This document shows positions 40,931-53,412 of a stretch of DNA of 64,000 nucleotides, in pieces. Under the pieces are notes generated by a model, which did no database searches, was not told the DNA's origin, and saw nothing but the letters and a program-made list of their open reading frames with translations. This DNA comes from Dielma fastidiosa (lineage in GTDB: Bacteria; Bacillota_I; Bacilli_A; Erysipelotrichales; Erysipelotrichaceae), in NCBI RefSeq assembly GCF_000313565.1, contig NZ_HE578923.1, positions 231,308 through 295,307 of the forward strand, in the 5' to 3' direction. The translations under genes and the position numbers were made by a program. Numbering within the stretch: position 1 is the stretch's first letter; each line of letters begins with the position of its first letter.

Positions 40931-42628
40931 ATGAAAGATAAAAAGAATAATTCAATCATTGATTTGATCTTGCTGCTGATTTATCTGATCTGCGCTCTTT
41001 ATTTCATGGCTGAACTCTATCTTGGTTCGCTGCTTTCTTTCCGCTTTATGCTGCTGCTTGGAATTGGCTTGCTGTTAATATTGATTCTGTTATTTCTCAG
41101 TATCAGTAAAAATGCTAAAAGCCTGCTGCGGCGGTTAATCACCATTTTGCTTTGTCTGCTTCTGCTGGCGCTTTCAATTGTTCAGATGGGGATACGCACC
41201 GCCTTTTATGAACTGGATAATGTGCCTAAAACAACCTATCATTTATCCTTGATTGTCAGTGATGAAGATGTTATGGATATCAAAGATATCAAGGACGGTG
41301 AAATTGGTTTGCTGGCGGATCAGGCAAACAGCAACACATTTGCACTGAATGAATTAAAGAAAGCTAAGGCATCCTTTACTTATGTTGAATATATTGATTA
41401 CTCTAAACTGATTCTTGATCTGATGAATGGTCGTCTTGATGGTATTTTAGTTAATGACGCGCTGTATCAGAAGATGTGTGATTTATATACGGATGTAGCG
41501 GCTAATACCCATACAATCAAGGATTTTAACCATGTTGTGAAGATCAATTTCAATCAGCGAGATAAGGATCTCAACAGTGAACCCTTTACGGTTTTTGTTT
41601 CCGGCATGGATCAAAACGGTGATGTATCACTAGCCGCTAAAACCGATGTCAATATGCTTTTAATGGTAGATCCCAGCCGTCATCATGTAGAGATAATCTC
41701 CTTGCTCAGAGATACCTATGTACCCAATCCGGCTTATGATTATTATCCGGATAAGCTGACACATACTTCTTATAACGGGATAGATAATACGGTTGAATCA
41801 ATAGAAAGTGTTTTTGGATTTCCTATTGATTATTATGTCCGGGTTAATTTTTCAACCTTGATTAATATTGTCGATACATTGGATGGCATTGATGTTGATG
41901 TAGCTCTATCCTTTTGTGAGCAAGATTCCAACCGCAGTTTTGATACACCGATCTGTGTTGATGAAGGCTGGCAGCGTTTGAATGGTGAAGAGGCATTGGC
42001 TTATGCCCGTCACCGTACTTCCTATTCAGATGTGGAACGGACAAAGGCTCAGCAGCAAATCGTTGAAGCCTTGGCACAGCGTCTGTTTTCAACCGATAGT
42101 ATTCCTAAGATCAGTGATGTTTTAAAAACCGCCAGTGAGAATATTTTAACGAATGTTGATATGGCTTCAGTAAAAGCATTTATGCGTAATGAAATCGATA
42201 CACCGAGAATGTGGACCTTTAATGCTGTCTCATTAACCGCTGGTACAACTGCCATGCTGCCATGCATCAGCTGGGATTCATCATGGCCATTATCCGTGTA
42301 TCTGTTAAGCAATACCGATTTATCGATGGTTTATAGTAAATACTTGGAAATGTTTGATGTGCTGGATTTCTCCTTGTTTAATTTTAATTTGAATAATGAA
42401 TTAAGTGAGGATATCATGCCGCCTTATAATTCTTATTTGATCACTGCTGAAAATGTGAATTATAAACTGGACGAAGTGTTTGCTTTACTGCCTGCTGATC
42501 CAATTGAAATTTATGAAACACTTGAACCCGGAACGGTGGAAGAAAATGAACAGTCTGTTTTTGATCCCATGGCACAGATTCAGACCAGCAAGCTGGCAAG
42601 AGCGCGTGAAGAGTCAAATAGTGAATAA
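40931..42628 (+). CDS. LytR-CpsA-Psr (LCP) family protein, second paralogue
   Basis: The 565-residue protein matches its upstream neighbour in order: three membrane helices, a solute-binding-like domain (about 100-190), the LCP domain (about 205-405, with D-V-N-M-L-L-M and P-D-K-L-T-H), and a shorter acidic tail. In the first LCP motif it has S-L-L-R-D-T where the first copy has S-I-P-R-D-A. AAAGGAG precedes the ATG at 40931. Tandem LCP copies probably serve different wall polymers or different growth phases. Confidence 0.9.
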   Translation: MKDKKNNSIIDLILLLIYLICALYFMAELYLGSLLSFRFMLLLGIGLLLILILLFLSISKNAKSLLRRLITILLCLLLLALSIVQMGIRTAFYELDNVPKTTYHLSLIVSDEDVMDIKDIKDGEIGLLADQANSNTFALNELKKAKASFTYVEYIDYSKLILDLMNGRLDGILVNDALYQKMCDLYTDVAANTHTIKDFNHVVKINFNQRDKDLNSEPFTVFVSGMDQNGDVSLAAKTDVNMLLMVDPSRHHVEIISLLRDTYVPNPAYDYYPDKLTHTSYNGIDNTVESIESVFGFPIDYYVRVNFSTLINIVDTLDGIDVDVALSFCEQDSNRSFDTPICVDEGWQRLNGEEALAYARHRTSYSDVERTKAQQQIVEALAQRLFSTDSIPKISDVLKTASENILTNVDMASVKAFMRNEIDTPRMWTFNAVSLTAGTTAMLPCISWDSSWPLSVYLLSNTDLSMVYSKYLEMFDVLDFSLFNFNLNNELSEDIMPPYNSYLITAENVNYKLDEVFALLPADPIEIYETLEPGTVEENEQSVFDPMAQIQTSKLARAREESNSE

Positions 42629-42642
42629 TATGTATTAAACAA

Positions 42643-42677
42643 AAAACAGCTTCTACTTTAAAAGTGATGCTGTTTTT
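42643..42677. terminator. Bidirectional terminator between convergent genes
   Basis: AAAACAGC and GCTGTTTT form the stem, with an inner CTACTTT/AAAGTGA pairing and T-runs on both strands. Confidence 0.8.
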
Positions 42678-42688
42678 ATCTGTTGTAT

Positions 42689-44305
42689 TTATTTATTATT
42701 GCCCCGCGCGATTTTATATGGATACCATTTTTGAAACCACAGGGTAAAAATACCGAGCAAGAGAGGACATATCGAGCTGATGATCCAAAGCGCAGCTGTG
42801 GAATTGCAGCGGATGATGAAATAGGAACCAATCGCTGCGATTAAGTAAAAAAGGCCCCATGCTGTTGTTAGTATACGGTTTGTTTTAATGAAGAGCGGAT
42901 TGCGTAAAGCCTTGTCACCGCCATAATCATTCATCGAATATTCTGCACTCAGCGGTATCTTTAAACAAGCAGAGATACTCCACATCATGCCGAATATCAG
43001 GTATGAGAGGGGAAGCACAACCGCGATCGAGCTATTAATTAAAAGCATTGAAAGCAGGCTTACCGAACTACATGATAAAACATCATAGACAGTTCTTTTA
43101 TTTTTATAAAAGAGCAAGGGCAAAACAGCACATACCAGCAGGCTGATCATCGCACCCCAGAAGGCATGGAAATTCACAGCCGTCCAAAATACGATCCACG
43201 GTGTTAAAACATAACGCATATCAGTTTTTGCATTTGTTACTGGTGTGTTTTTTACTGTATCAGTACCTTGCTGTTTACCGAAATACTCATCCCATTTCAA
43301 TAATAAATCAAAATCACCTTCAATGAAATACAGCTGTTTCATTAGGGCTTCACTGCCGCTGATTTCACCAGCCGCGATTGATTTCCATACACTGAATGGG
43401 GTATGGATAATGGTAGTTGGTTTTCCGATGAATGATTCAAGAACACAGCTTTCCTTTTCTTTTAGAATGATACGATAACACTTGCCAATATCGGTGTAAT
43501 CAATATCAAAAATTATATCTGTGCCTTTATATCCGGCTGGATTATAGAGCGCCGCCATCTGTTTAGTGAAGATAAGTGAAATATCCTCTTTTTCACCAGT
43601 CGAAGAGATGCCCCAGCTGGCATCTGCCATCCGTTCAAAAACATCTCTGGGAAATAACAACTCTTTTAATTTTGTGTTTGTTTCCTCACTGATAGAACCA
43701 TTGTAATATTCCTTACCGGCTTGGCGAACTACACTGAGCGCTGCCTCTGTGCGCTTTGATAATTCCGGTACTTGGAATAGCTCTCCCTGACCGCAAAACA
43801 ACGTCGTATAATTCTGTTTACCGCACAGCTTATCAAATTGTGCCGTTATGCTGTCATAATTTGATTCAGCGGTATAAAATCCGCAAGTTGAAATTAAAAC
43901 AGTCTTTTTCTTACTCATATCATATCGTGAGGGATGTCCGCCGCTTTTTGTATCTGAGCGCATAAAAGGGAGCGTTAAAGGCAGCTGACGATCCATTAAT
44001 GCCTTTAGCTGAGACGGTAAACTATAATAATATAAAGGGAAACTCCAGATGGTAATGTCAGCCCACAGCATTTTTTCAATAACCATCTGCATATCATCAT
44101 TGATACAGCATTTACCAGGGGTGTTTTTCCAGCAAGTGAAACAGCCAAGACAAGGATTAATCTTTAATTTAGCGACACTCAGCGTTTCCACATTCAGCGA
44201 TTGCTTTTCATCAGCATCACGGTATCCAGCTAAAAAGGCATTGGTAAGCTTAAGTGTATTGCTGCGCTCATCTTTGGGGCTGCCATTTATGACGAGGATA
44301 TTCAT
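42689..44305 (-). CDS. Flavodoxin-fold FMN reductase fused to a membrane domain
   Basis: The 538-residue protein begins as an NAD(P)H-dependent FMN reductase/flavodoxin-2 fold (about 1-190, phosphate loop N-G-S-P-K in the first loop, cysteine pair in P-C-L-G-C-F-T-C-W-K). A middle region of unknown type follows (about 200-355, containing a steroid-carrier-like stretch), then about four membrane helices (roughly 375-530). This domain order is not one I can name. It overlaps the PadR gene by 4 bases and is surely co-regulated with it. The flavin part suggests an electron-transfer or quinone/drug reduction role at the membrane. Confidence 0.75.
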   Translation of the reverse strand: MNILVINGSPKDERSNTLKLTNAFLAGYRDADEKQSLNVETLSVAKLKINPCLGCFTCWKNTPGKCCINDDMQMVIEKMLWADITIWSFPLYYYSLPSQLKALMDRQLPLTLPFMRSDTKSGGHPSRYDMSKKKTVLISTCGFYTAESNYDSITAQFDKLCGKQNYTTLFCGQGELFQVPELSKRTEAALSVVRQAGKEYYNGSISEETNTKLKELLFPRDVFERMADASWGISSTGEKEDISLIFTKQMAALYNPAGYKGTDIIFDIDYTDIGKCYRIILKEKESCVLESFIGKPTTIIHTPFSVWKSIAAGEISGSEALMKQLYFIEGDFDLLLKWDEYFGKQQGTDTVKNTPVTNAKTDMRYVLTPWIVFWTAVNFHAFWGAMISLLVCAVLPLLFYKNKRTVYDVLSCSSVSLLSMLLINSSIAVVLPLSYLIFGMMWSISACLKIPLSAEYSMNDYGGDKALRNPLFIKTNRILTTAWGLFYLIAAIGSYFIIRCNSTAALWIISSICPLLLGIFTLWFQKWYPYKIARGNNK

Positions 44306-44853
44306 TTTTCATCCGCCAGCTTTTCTAAGCGCTGGATACAATCTTCTGTCCAATCAATTTGCAGCTGCATCATTCGCTTGCCAAAATCAGAAGTCATCTG
44401 CCAAAACAGCGCGTTCTTTTTATCAGGGATCATTTCTTGATATGTGCTGATAGAAGCATTGGTCTGCTGAAGGTTCTCTAACATTGCCCGATATTCTTCA
44501 TTAAGCTGTTTAAAGAATTCTATGCTCTCAAAAATTGGTAATTCACCCATAAAAAACGTTTTCATTAAAACAGAAGAATGCATATCCATATCGATCTTCG
44601 ATGTTGCCAGCCAATGCTGTAATTCTTGCCGTCCTTCATCGGTAATCGAACAGATATTTTTATTTGGTTTGCCATCTTGTTCAATCGTTTGTTTCACAAT
44701 CCAGCCATTTTTCTCTAAAACACCCAGTTCCCGATAAATCTGACTCGTTTGCGCGGTCCAAAAATAATTCAAAGAATCCTTAAAGACCTCACGGATTTCA
44801 TAACCGCTCATATCACCGTAATTTAATAATCCAAGTATTCCGTGTTTCAGCAT
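44302..44853 (-). CDS. PadR family transcriptional regulator
   Basis: The 183-residue protein has the PadR winged helix (about 1-75, with GYEIREVF and S-Q-I-Y-R-E-L) and a C-terminal helical Vir-like dimerisation domain (about 90-180). PadR proteins repress stress and detoxification genes and release DNA on ligand binding. Twin 16-base palindromes overlap its promoter. It is translationally coupled to the flavoprotein gene, which is its likely target. Confidence 0.92.
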   Translation of the reverse strand: MLKHGILGLLNYGDMSGYEIREVFKDSLNYFWTAQTSQIYRELGVLEKNGWIVKQTIEQDGKPNKNICSITDEGRQELQHWLATSKIDMDMHSSVLMKTFFMGELPIFESIEFFKQLNEEYRAMLENLQQTNASISTYQEMIPDKKNALFWQMTSDFGKRMMQLQIDWTEDCIQRLEKLADEK

Positions 44854-44880
44854 AATAAAATACTCCTTTCAGCATATCAT

Positions 44881-44931
44881 ATTCCACTTGTAGAATAAAT
44901 ATATTATATTCAACTTATGGAATATTGTCAA
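44881..44931 (-). promoter_or_regulatory. Promoter with twin PadR operators
   Basis: On the minus strand TTGACA (44926-44931) and TATAAT (44903-44908) are 17 bases apart. Two near-identical palindromes, ATTCCACTTGTAGAAT (44881-44896) and ATTCAACTTATGGAAT (44908-44923), lie at the start region and between the -35 and -10, centred 27 bases apart. Confidence 0.85.
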
Positions 44932-44953
44932 TCAACGCTCAGGAGAAATAAAA

Positions 44954-44986
44954 GAAAATAAAAAGCATAGCCTTACGACTATGCCT
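44954..44986 (-). terminator. Intrinsic terminator of purA
   Basis: GCATAG and CTATGC form the minus-strand stem around TCGTAAGG, followed by TTTTTATTTTC. Confidence 0.85.
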
Positions 44987-45005
44987 ATTAAATAACTAGC
45001 TTTAA

Positions 45006-46301
<1,296 letters not shown>

Positions 46302-46385
46302 TTACAGTTTTTCGTTATTTTCAAAAAACACTTTAATATTCTATCACTATTTATCGGTTGGGCATAGATTTTTCTTTAAAAAATA

Positions 46386-46414
46386 TTGACTTTTCGCATT
46401 CATCCCCTTATTAT
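46386..46414 (+). promoter_or_regulatory. glnA: Promoter of the glnA operon
   Basis: TTGACT (46386-46391) and TATTAT (46409-46414) are 17 bases apart. Transcription would start a few bases before the leader hairpin. Confidence 0.8.
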
Positions 46415-46417
46415 AGA

Positions 46418-46488
46418 CACAGAACAAAGGCGTTCAGTGAATTCAGGGTAGTATTTACCCTTTATTTATTGACGCCTTTTCAATTTTT
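46418..46488 (+). promoter_or_regulatory. Leader attenuator of glnA
   Basis: AAAGGCGTT (46426-46434) pairs with GACGCCTTT (46471-46479), enclosing an inner hairpin AGGGTA/TACCCT, and CAATTTTT follows: a leader terminator ending before AGGAGG. Alternatively GAAC and GTTC (46422-46435) close a six-base loop AAAGGC (A1, G4), strengthened after one mismatch by CAC/GTG (stem 46418-46439). The two folds exclude each other. This is the best formed of the three similar leaders in the window. Confidence 0.75.
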
Positions 46489-46500
46489 AGGAGGCAATCT

Positions 46501-47751
46501 ATGAATAATACACAGCGGGAAGTAATCCAATTTATAAATGAAAATGATGTGAAGTTTATCCGTCTAGCTTTCTGTGATATCTTTGGTATCCAGAAGAATA
46601 TTTCAATTATGCCTGATGAACTGGAACGGGCATTTCGTGAAGGTATTTCTTTTGATGCTTCAGCGATTGCCGGTTTTTTAAATGTGGAAGCCAGTGATCT
46701 GTTTCTCTGTCCGGATCCCGCAACCTTATCATTATTGCCTTGGCGTCCGCAAAATGGCAGAGTCGTGCGTTTTTTCTGTGAAATCAAAGATGCAGAGGGA
46801 AATGTTTTTGAATCTGATGCGCGTCATTTATTAAAAGAAGTGTGTACTGAAGCGTCAGCGGCTGGTTTGACGATTATGGCGGGATTGGAATGCGAATTTT
46901 ATCTGTTTAAGCGGGATGAATGGGGAAATCCTACTCATATCCCCCTTGATCGGGCTTCTTATTTTGATATAGCGCCGCTTGATGCGGGTGAAAATGTGCG
47001 CCGAGAAATATGTCTCACGTTAGAGAAGATGGGGATTCAGCCGGAAAGCAGTCATCATGAGCATGGCCCCGGTCAAAATGAGATTGATTTCCGTTATGAT
47101 GATGCTTTTACCACCTGTGATAATCTGATTACATTTAAGTCCGTTGTGGAAACGATTGCGGCACTGAATGGTCTGCATGCGTCATTTGATCCTAAGCCAT
47201 TGGCCGATGAAGCTGGAAATGGTTTGCATATCAATTTATCAGTATATGATGAAACAAGCAATTTGTTCGCGGATCAGAAAAGTGAATGCATGGCGGCTTT
47301 TACGGCAGGGATTTTACGCCGTATCCGGGAAATTAGTGTTTTCTTAAATCCAATGGCATGCAGTTATCAGCGGCTGGGACATTTTGAAGCGCCTAAATAT
47401 ATCAGCTGGAGTCATCAAAACCGGTCACAGCTGATTCGTATTCCGGCTGCCCAAGGTGAATACCGGCGGATTGAGGTGCGTTCTGCTGATCCGATGTGCA
47501 ATCCTTATTTAGCCTTAAGCTTATTGCTGAGTGCCGGCTTGGAAGGCATTCACGATCAGCTGAAGCTGCCGGCGGCGGTTAATGAAAATCTGTATCAGCG
47601 CGATCATGATGAATTAGAAAAGCTGCCGGAGAATTTGCAGGAAGCGATTGAATTAGCCCGCGGCAGTGAGTTTGTGCAAAAAGTTTTGCCGCAGCATTTG
47701 ATTGACAAATATTTAGCGGTTAAGACTTTAGAGTTTCAGCATAACCGATAG
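46501..47751 (+). CDS. glnA: Glutamine synthetase, type I
   Basis: The 416-residue protein is a type I glutamine synthetase: beta-grasp N-terminal domain (about 1-90), then the catalytic domain with G-L-E-C-E-F-Y-L, H-H-E-H-G-P-G-Q-N-E, N-G-L-H-I-N and the C-terminal I-E-V-R-S-A-D-P segment. It is slightly shorter than Bacillus GlnA (444). No adenylylation-site segment is seen. It leads an operon with an ANTAR regulator and pyrG. Whether it is the main ammonia-assimilating enzyme or a relative with another amine substrate cannot be told by eye. Confidence 0.93.
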   Translation: MNNTQREVIQFINENDVKFIRLAFCDIFGIQKNISIMPDELERAFREGISFDASAIAGFLNVEASDLFLCPDPATLSLLPWRPQNGRVVRFFCEIKDAEGNVFESDARHLLKEVCTEASAAGLTIMAGLECEFYLFKRDEWGNPTHIPLDRASYFDIAPLDAGENVRREICLTLEKMGIQPESSHHEHGPGQNEIDFRYDDAFTTCDNLITFKSVVETIAALNGLHASFDPKPLADEAGNGLHINLSVYDETSNLFADQKSECMAAFTAGILRRIREISVFLNPMACSYQRLGHFEAPKYISWSHQNRSQLIRIPAAQGEYRRIEVRSADPMCNPYLALSLLLSAGLEGIHDQLKLPAAVNENLYQRDHDELEKLPENLQEAIELARGSEFVQKVLPQHLIDKYLAVKTLEFQHNR

Positions 47752-47762
47752 GAGGGAAGAAT

Positions 47763-49939
<2,177 letters not shown>

Positions 49940-49967
49940 GAAAAGGATTCCCATTTTGGAAATCCTC
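49940..49967 (-). terminator. Intrinsic terminator of the SAP-protein operon
   Basis: On the minus strand AGGATTTCC and GGGAATCCT form a stem followed by TTTTCTT. On the plus strand it may also end pyrG. Confidence 0.7.
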
Positions 49968-49970
49968 AAG

Positions 49971-50546
49971 CTATGATTTTAAAATCTCTAAATCGGACTT
50001 CTCATAGGCATTATGACCGGGAAGTCCTTTTTTATAGCGCCAGCAGCGAATGGCATCTTCAAGCTTTAACCCCTTGTTATCAGCGAAAAAAGCACGAATA
50101 TATGTATTATATTCAAATTGCCGATCAATTGTGGTTGTTGTTTTCTTCTTTGCTTCCAGTATCTGGGCATAGGCAATAACGGCATCCTGATACGTTTTTC
50201 CGGCATTGCTTTTCAGCCAATTCTGAAACTGAACATTAAAGCTGAAGCTTTTGCCGATGGCCTGTTTGAAGAAGGCGCGGTGCTGTTCTGAACAGACGAT
50301 GTTTTCCTCAATTAATGTATCCATCGTCAATACAGATGGACTATTCTTTGACTTGGCGGGTTTGGTTCGAATCAGTTTCTCACCGGTTTCAAGATAATGA
50401 GCGATGCGTTCAGTTAATTCATTTTTGCTGCCAGTTGCCTGTAAGCCGCATTCACGGCAGAAGCTGACAAGTTCTTCTTTCAGATAATAATAATTTTTAA
50501 ATTCAGCGGCTGTCAGTTTGACTGACAAAGTGGGACGTGTTGACAT
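49971..50546 (-). CDS. SAP-like/DUF6434-type protein
   Basis: The 191-residue protein has an N-terminal SAP-like helix-extension-helix (about 25-55, L-V-S-F-C-R-E-C-G-L-Q-A-T-G-S-K-N-E-L), a nucleic-acid-binding type motif, a basic linker (about 58-75) and a C-terminal domain (about 80-190) seen in Firmicute proteins of unknown function, ending in a W-R-Y-K-K-G-L-P-G segment. AAGGAG stands before the ATG at 50546. It lies 17 bases after the hydrolase gene on the same strand. Confidence 0.7.
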   Translation of the reverse strand: MSTRPTLSVKLTAAEFKNYYYLKEELVSFCRECGLQATGSKNELTERIAHYLETGEKLIRTKPAKSKNSPSVLTMDTLIEENIVCSEQHRAFFKQAIGKSFSFNVQFQNWLKSNAGKTYQDAVIAYAQILEAKKKTTTTIDRQFEYNTYIRAFFADNKGLKLEDAIRCWRYKKGLPGHNAYEKSDLEILKS

Positions 50547-50563
50547 AAGAGACTCCTTTATAT

Positions 50564-51373
50564 TTATATAATTTCTAAGCATGCGCCGCTTCCGACTTCT
50601 ATAAGGCGCATACTTTTGCTGATTTCAGCTTTGGCATGAAATGAAACACAGTGGCACGGCGCAAGCAAATCAATTTGATTTGATTTTAAATAATCGATGG
50701 TTTGAGCCAGCCGTTCATCCACATCAAAGAGGTGAAAGCCGCCGATAACACCAAGGATACGAGATTCATTACTCAGCTGTTTTGCAGTTTCAATAATATT
50801 ACAGATGCCGCTGTGGGAGCAGCCGGTAATGATGAAAATTCCTTTTGAACTTTGATAGACAAGCGCACTGTCATCAAGCAGTAAATCTGGCACTAGCTTA
50901 TGATCATGCCATGTCATGCCAATCGGCATCCTTGGTTCAAAGCTGAAATGCTGAGGTATTTCACCTAGATAGGTGATTGATGCATTCAGCTTTATTGGGG
51001 TTTTACTCAAAATAAGGGAAGAGCTTGCCTTTAATTCCTGAACACTGAGCGGCGAACCGATATCTAATGAAGCCATGATTTTTTGATTAAAAGTATCCGG
51101 ATGAGCGATGATTCGCTTATTCGCTAAGAGATGCTTCTCTTTCAGCCATTGTAAGCCACGCGTATGGTCATTGTGACCATGTGACAGAACAATATCCATC
51201 GGCTGTGTTAAATCGATCTGAAGCGAAGCCGCGTTTCTCAGAAATACGTCCGAATAGCCAGTATCAAAGAGGAGTCTTTGATCACCCTCTTCAATATAAA
51301 AAGACAGAGCCGGTTCACCCAGATAATATTGATCGATCATTGTATTATTGTCACAGAGTATAGTTAATTTCAT
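50564..51373 (-). CDS. Metallo-beta-lactamase-fold hydrolase (COG1237 type)
   Basis: The 269-residue protein has the MBL motif HGHNDH (near residue 62), later His in GCSHSG and HCVSF, and the N-terminal L-C-D-N-N-T and L-L-F-D-T-G-Y-S segments of the COG1237 group. Relatives include the enzyme annotated as a dihydropterin-linked ribofuranosyl aminobenzene phosphate synthase, but most bacterial members are unassigned. The ATG at 51373, with GAGG upstream, is chosen over an in-frame start at 51391. Confidence 0.88.
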   Translation of the reverse strand: MKLTILCDNNTMIDQYYLGEPALSFYIEEGDQRLLFDTGYSDVFLRNAASLQIDLTQPMDIVLSHGHNDHTRGLQWLKEKHLLANKRIIAHPDTFNQKIMASLDIGSPLSVQELKASSSLILSKTPIKLNASITYLGEIPQHFSFEPRMPIGMTWHDHKLVPDLLLDDSALVYQSSKGIFIITGCSHSGICNIIETAKQLSNESRILGVIGGFHLFDVDERLAQTIDYLKSNQIDLLAPCHCVSFHAKAEISKSMRLIEVGSGACLEII

Positions 51374-51509
51374 GGCAGACCTCGTTTTCACTATTCTAGC
51401 ATACTTAAATTTATATGCAAGATATCAATTTGTAACAATTTGGCTTTCTGTAAGAAACTATTGCGCAATAAGAATTATGATGATACTTTATAAGAAATGG
51501 GGTGAGGTT

Positions 51510-52193
51510 ATGAAAATCAGGATTCTTTTAGTTGAAGATGAGTTACAGCTAGGCCGTAATTTACAGCGTTTTTTGCTTCAATATTATGATGAAGTGATAT
51601 GGGTGAACACTTATGAAAAAGCGATTGAGCACATAGCAGAGTCCTTTGACCTTTATCTTTTGGATATTCATCTGAAGGATGGCAATGGCCTTGATTTATG
51701 TAAAGAAATCAGAGCTGTGAACCATGAACCAATTATATTTTTAACTGTCTATGATGAGGAAAAGACAATTTTGAACTCTTATGCTTTGGGCTGTGATGAT
51801 TATATCTGTAAACCATTTAGCCCCGCTGTATTAGTAGCACGCATTAATGCGGTTTTGAAAAGATCTAAAAAACATATCAATAAGCTGTGCTGTCATCAGC
51901 TGATTTTAGATCTGAATTTAAATAAATGTTTTATAGATCAGCAGGATATTAAACTGACACCGATTGAATTTAAAATCATGGTTATGCTTTTGAGAAATTC
52001 AGGACAGACGATACCAAGAGAAAGATTTCTTGAAGAAATATGGGATCGCAGAGGCAATTATATTGAAGATAATACATTAACTGTGAATATTTCAATGATT
52101 AAGCGGAAATTACTCGCTTATGCCGCTTATCTTGAAACAACAAGGTCAATTGGTTATCGCTGGAGCGGTGAGGTGACAGAAATTGAAGAATAG
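51510..52193 (+). CDS. OmpR-family response regulator
   Basis: The 227-residue protein has a receiver domain (1-115, acidic pocket E9/D10, phospho-acceptor Asp52 in L-L-D-I-H-L, Lys in C-K-P-F) and an OmpR winged helix (about 130-222, with LTPIEFKIM and RSIGYRW). GGTGAGG precedes the ATG. It overlaps the histidine kinase gene by 11 bases, and the pair is followed by an ABC exporter, its likely target. Confidence 0.95.
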   Translation: MKIRILLVEDELQLGRNLQRFLLQYYDEVIWVNTYEKAIEHIAESFDLYLLDIHLKDGNGLDLCKEIRAVNHEPIIFLTVYDEEKTILNSYALGCDDYICKPFSPAVLVARINAVLKRSKKHINKLCCHQLILDLNLNKCFIDQQDIKLTPIEFKIMVMLLRNSGQTIPRERFLEEIWDRRGNYIEDNTLTVNISMIKRKLLAYAAYLETTRSIGYRWSGEVTEIEE

Positions 52194-53364
52194 AAAATAT
52201 AAAATTATTTTTATTACTGCATGCATTGTTTTTTTCCTGTGTGTGATTCTGGCATTCTATTACCAACAAAAATATCTAACTGATCAATTGGTGGCTGGGC
52301 TTGGCAGTCAAGAACACATTGAATCGATATTCTTTCAGGGCGCCAGCCCTCAGCAAATAAAAGCGGGCTTTGATTATTTGCGGCAGCAAGGTTATGGTGA
52401 ATCTGGTTATTTATACCTCAATCGAACATTGATTTATCGTTTACCGCTTTTAATCTTAGCAATAGCATCTGTTTTATTTGTGCTGACAGTATGGCTGTTG
52501 CAGCGGGCATATAGGAAGCAGCTGCAGGCAGATTTAGAAGTTCTGATACAAATTGTCAGGCATGAAGATGCGATGGAAAATGCATTATGCAGTGAAGATT
52601 TCTGCCGTTTGAAAGCAGCTGTTGAAGAAATGAAGAAAGAGAAAATGAAACAGCAAAGCGAATATCAAAGGATGAATCAGCTGCAGTTGAATTACCTTGA
52701 AAATATCACTCATCAGATAAAAACGCCATTAACTTCGCTGTTGCTTTTAATCGATATGTGTAGAAACACCACTGCTGATGTATTGAATGAAAATTTAAAT
52801 GAGGCGGAAGAAATATGTCATCAATTAGATGAAATTACATCTTTGCTGCTTAAGGCTGGCAAATTGCGTTCTAATCAAAATAATTTAAACTATGCAAAAC
52901 TTCATATCAATGAATTACTAACAAATTGTGTAAATCAGACGATGATAAAATATCCCCAAATCAGGATTAGCTTCACGGCTGAAAGTGATTTTTATCTATG
53001 GGGTGATCAGACATGGCTGAAGGAAGCCTTCATTAATATATTGGATAATTGCTCACGATATAGTCCTGAGCATGCTTTAGTAACCGTATCCGCCTATCAA
53101 ATAAGTGACAAGCTCTATATTAAAATCAAAGATGAAGGCCATGGTATTGATGAAGCTGAAATTGATATGATTTTTAATCGTTATCATCAAAGCAAACAGG
53201 AACATGAAGAAAGTCATTTTGGTATCGGACTGCATTTGGCAAAGGATATTATTAATGCTCATTGCGGGCAGATTGATGTACATAATGAAAAACCATCTGG
53301 CACATGTTTTACGATTAGTTTCGCACTGCTTCAAGGTGAAATGGCATATAATCACAAATCTTAA
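52183..53364 (+). CDS. Sensor histidine kinase
   Basis: The 393-residue kinase has two membrane helices (about 8-26 and 85-107) around a short outer loop, a dimerisation helix pair with phospho-acceptor His177 (ENITHQIKTPLTSL), and an ATPase domain (about 250-385, N box in NILDNC, DEGHGI, FGIGLHLAK). It starts with TTG at 52183, 8 bases after GAGGTG, overlapping the regulator stop. Its signal is unknown; the genetic link suggests it watches the exporter's substrate, such as an antimicrobial peptide. Confidence 0.93.
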   Translation: MKNRKYKIIFITACIVFFLCVILAFYYQQKYLTDQLVAGLGSQEHIESIFFQGASPQQIKAGFDYLRQQGYGESGYLYLNRTLIYRLPLLILAIASVLFVLTVWLLQRAYRKQLQADLEVLIQIVRHEDAMENALCSEDFCRLKAAVEEMKKEKMKQQSEYQRMNQLQLNYLENITHQIKTPLTSLLLLIDMCRNTTADVLNENLNEAEEICHQLDEITSLLLKAGKLRSNQNNLNYAKLHINELLTNCVNQTMIKYPQIRISFTAESDFYLWGDQTWLKEAFINILDNCSRYSPEHALVTVSAYQISDKLYIKIKDEGHGIDEAEIDMIFNRYHQSKQEHEESHFGIGLHLAKDIINAHCGQIDVHNEKPSGTCFTISFALLQGEMAYNHKS

Positions 53365-53377
53365 CGTAATCTTAAGC
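53361..53377 (+). promoter_or_regulatory. Candidate response-regulator box before the ABC genes
   Basis: TTAACG and TTAAGC form a direct repeat with an 11-base period, the spacing typical of OmpR/PhoB dimer sites. It overlaps the kinase stop codon. TTTAAT at 53387-53392 could be the -10 of a promoter for the exporter genes. Confidence 0.45.
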
Positions 53378-53412
53378 AAAATGCGGTTTAATAGATTAAA
53401 AGAGGTGAAGCT

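Noticed and set aside
46422..46465. Full two-hexaloop ANTAR element before glnA
   Set aside because: The second hairpin has a five- or seven-base loop without the A1/G4 pattern, so only one hexaloop can be claimed.
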